From assembly GCA_910578405.1 (NCBI GenBank), contig CAJTQO010000009.1, positions 28,501 to 92,500 on the forward strand: 64,000 nt of DNA. The letters run 5' to 3'. The notes beneath the pieces were generated by a model that had not been told where the DNA came from, did not search any database, and was given only the letters and a program-made list of their open reading frames with translations. How positions within the stretch are numbered: the stretch's first letter is position 1; each line of letters opens with the position of its first letter. This DNA is from an uncultured Lachnospiraceae bacterium. Lineage in GTDB: Bacteria > Bacillota > Clostridia > Lachnospirales > Lachnospiraceae. Made by a program: the position numbers and the translations under genes. This document shows positions 62,419-64,000 of this stretch, in pieces.

Positions 62419-63714
62419 TCACTTTTTCTTCAACGGGCTTTCCCTATAAATAATGTCTTCCCGCCCCGGGCCGTTGCTCACCATCGTAATAGGATACCCA
62501 ATCTGGCCTTCTATGAATTCCACATAGTTGCGGCAATTTTTTGGCAGTTCCTTATAATCCCTGATTCCACGGATTTCGCATTTCCATCCCGGCAAGGTTT
62601 CCAATATTGGTTTTGCCGTTTCCAGTTTTGCCGTTACCGGGAAATCCGTAGTCGCTTTACCGTCTATTTCGTACCCGACGCAAACCGGGATTTCATCCAG
62701 ATAGCCAAGCACGTCCAATACCGTAAAAGCCACATCCGTAGCGCCCTGCAGCCTGCAGCCATATTTGGAGGCCACGCAGTCAAACCAGCCCATCCGGCGC
62801 GGCCGTCCGGTTGTGGCGCCATATTCCCCGCCGTCTCCGCCGCGTCGGCGCAGTTCGTCCGCTTCTTCCCCAAAGATCTCCGACACAAACGCTCCGGCTC
62901 CCACAGCCGAAGAGTACGCCTTGCATACGGCAATGATTTCCTTTATCTCATAGGGCGGCAGTCCCGCTCCAATGGCTCCATAAGCCGCCAGTGTGGAAGA
63001 CGACGTCACCATAGGGTATATGCCATGGTCGGTATCCTTTAATGTACCCAACTGCCCTTCCAGCAAAATGGTCTTGCCTTCCTTCCTTGCACAATCCAGA
63101 TAAGCCGACACGTCACAAACATAAGGCTCCACCATATCCCGGTATCCTTTGAGCGTTTCCAACAGCTCCCCGCAGTCTATCAGCGGCTTATGGTACAAAT
63201 GCTCCAGAAGGATATTTTTCATTTCCACTATCCTTTCCACCTTTTCCCTCAGCCGCGCCCCGCTAAACAGTTCGTTTACCTGCAAACCAATTTTGGCATA
63301 TTTATCCGAATAAAAAGGAGCTATCCCGGATTTGGTGGAACCGAAAGATTTTCCTCCCAGTCGTTCTTCCTCATACTGGTCAAACAATATATGGTACGGC
63401 GTTACAATCTGCGCCCGTTCTGACACAAGCAGCTTGGGCGTTGGCGCCTTACGGTCTGTGATGGATTTTATTTCGTCAAAAAGGACTGGAATGTTTAACG
63501 CCACCCCATTGCCGATTACATTGGTCGTATGCCCGTAAAACACCCCCGAGGGCAAGGTATGCAGCGCAAATTTCCCATATTGGTTTACAATCGTATGCCC
63601 CGCATTGGCACCCCCCTGGAAACGGACGATAATATCCGCTTTTTCGGCAAGCATATCCGTAATCTTACCCTTTCCTTCATCGCCCCAGTTCGCCCCCACT
63701 ACTGCTTTTACCAT
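62419..63714 (-). CDS. purA: Adenylosuccinate synthase
   Basis: 431 residues from ATG 63714 behind AAGGAGG. The P-loop is GANWGDEGKGKITDML (residues 7-22) with the catalytic Asp and His (GGANAGHTI). The GTP-binding GQLGT and IMP-site FGSTKSGIAP, and the later signature GATTGRPRRMGWFD, are all present. It makes adenylosuccinate from IMP and aspartate in AMP synthesis. The promoter region between 63720 and about 63900 is very AT-rich. Confidence 0.97.
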   Translation of the reverse strand: MVKAVVGANWGDEGKGKITDMLAEKADIIVRFQGGANAGHTIVNQYGKFALHTLPSGVFYGHTTNVIGNGVALNIPVLFDEIKSITDRKAPTPKLLVSERAQIVTPYHILFDQYEEERLGGKSFGSTKSGIAPFYSDKYAKIGLQVNELFSGARLREKVERIVEMKNILLEHLYHKPLIDCGELLETLKGYRDMVEPYVCDVSAYLDCARKEGKTILLEGQLGTLKDTDHGIYPMVTSSSTLAAYGAIGAGLPPYEIKEIIAVCKAYSSAVGAGAFVSEIFGEEADELRRRGGDGGEYGATTGRPRRMGWFDCVASKYGCRLQGATDVAFTVLDVLGYLDEIPVCVGYEIDGKATTDFPVTAKLETAKPILETLPGWKCEIRGIRDYKELPKNCRNYVEFIEGQIGYPITMVSNGPGREDIIYRESPLKKK

Positions 63715-64000
63715 AATATCATTCCTCCTTATTCCCGGTATTTTTCCCACTTCCGTCCATCCACTGCCATTCCATGGAAGCCCTTCTTTCCTTGTTATTA
63801 TAAATGATATTATATTATAAGTAAAATCAATATATATTATGCATTATATAAATGTATCTTATGTTTCTTTTTATTTTATGCGCTTTCTTATTTTATGCAT
63901 TTTCTTATCTTCTGCAATTCCAACTTCCAGACCAGCTCCATGCTGCCCTAGAGCGTGTTTGAAAATTGCTTTCCCCAAGATGTGCGTTACAGTTTGTGGG
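63715..64000. other. AT-rich purA upstream region
   Basis: No gene. The stretch 63790-63900 is dominated by A/T with several TATAAT-like hexamers on the minus strand, likely the purA promoter. Its right end holds copy B of the dispersed repeat. Confidence 0.5.
63958..64000. repeat. Dispersed repeat, copy B (continues past the window)
   Basis: Begins TTTGAAAATTGCTTTCC like copy A at 54449 and ends with TTTGTGGG at the window edge. About 35 of 43 positions match copy A. Confidence 0.75.

Noticed and set aside
1..64000. tRNA or rRNA genes
   Set aside because: I scanned for cloverleaf-like GGTTCGAATCC segments and rRNA landmarks and saw none. A tRNA-finding program would be decisive.

Overview
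The window looks like a chromosomal segment of a Gram-positive, anaerobic Clostridia species, most likely a gut Lachnospiraceae member. The evidence is strong AGGAGG ribosome binding sites, sigma-A promoters of the TTGACA-17 bp-TATAAT type, a T-box in front of thrS, a TPP riboswitch in front of an ECF thiamine transporter, a DUF1540 protein, and plant-glycan glycosidases (two GH3, one GH78). I cannot name the species. Most genes have mid-range GC. Two stretches (about 35.2-36.8 kb and 56.5-60.5 kb) are clearly AT-rich and look acquired.

Layout. 1-4.9 kb: a peptide ABC transporter operon (oppBCDFA order, minus strand; the binding protein runs off the left edge). 5.4-8.8 kb: a plus-strand operon with an exported protein, a TerD protein with a long disordered N-terminus, an AIM24-like protein and a TPR membrane protein preceded by a 16-bp tandem array. 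8.9-28.7 kb: a large minus-strand Ter (tellurite/stress) locus in several transcription units. PRTase-TRSP, StiP and a YceG-like/trypsin fusion form one unit (promoter near 28.83 kb). An amino-acid ABC transporter has its own promoter and an internal attenuator. An Hsp70/actin-fold protein, a TPR protein and a coiled-coil membrane protein form a third unit. Rhomboid protease, YceG, TelA, three TerD paralogues, a Ca2+-type P-ATPase and a HAD phosphatase form a fourth. Together they suggest a membrane-associated metal-sensing stress apparatus coupled to production of a nucleoside-like metabolite.

29-34.9 kb: DUF1540, a GT-C glycosyltransferase, a T-box-controlled small membrane protein plus thrS, a C_GCAxxG_C_C protein and a SEC-C protein. 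35.2-36.8 kb: AT-rich island with a truncated defence-like ORF and a RelE/ParE toxin-antitoxin pair. 36.8-43 kb: carbohydrate operon (TIM-barrel/TolB fusion, GH3, VOC protein, acetyltransferase, polyol dehydrogenase). 43.4-49.5 kb: TfoX-C protein, TPP riboswitch and ThiT, a candidate structured RNA, an AraC regulator with a divergent circularly permuted GH3, and two small unknowns. 49.5-51.4 kb: a RloA/RloB (AbiL-like) defence pair. 51.6-56.5 kb: GH78 rhamnosidase, a Cu/Zn-SOD-like protein, a nuclease remnant, an ICMT-like methyltransferase and a small protein. 56.7-60.5 kb: an island bounded by transposon-like debris carrying a single 900-residue SIR2-GHKL (Hsp90-like ATPase) protein, the best candidate in the window for a poorly described defence system. 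60.6-63.7 kb: HAD hydrolase, LysR regulator and purA.
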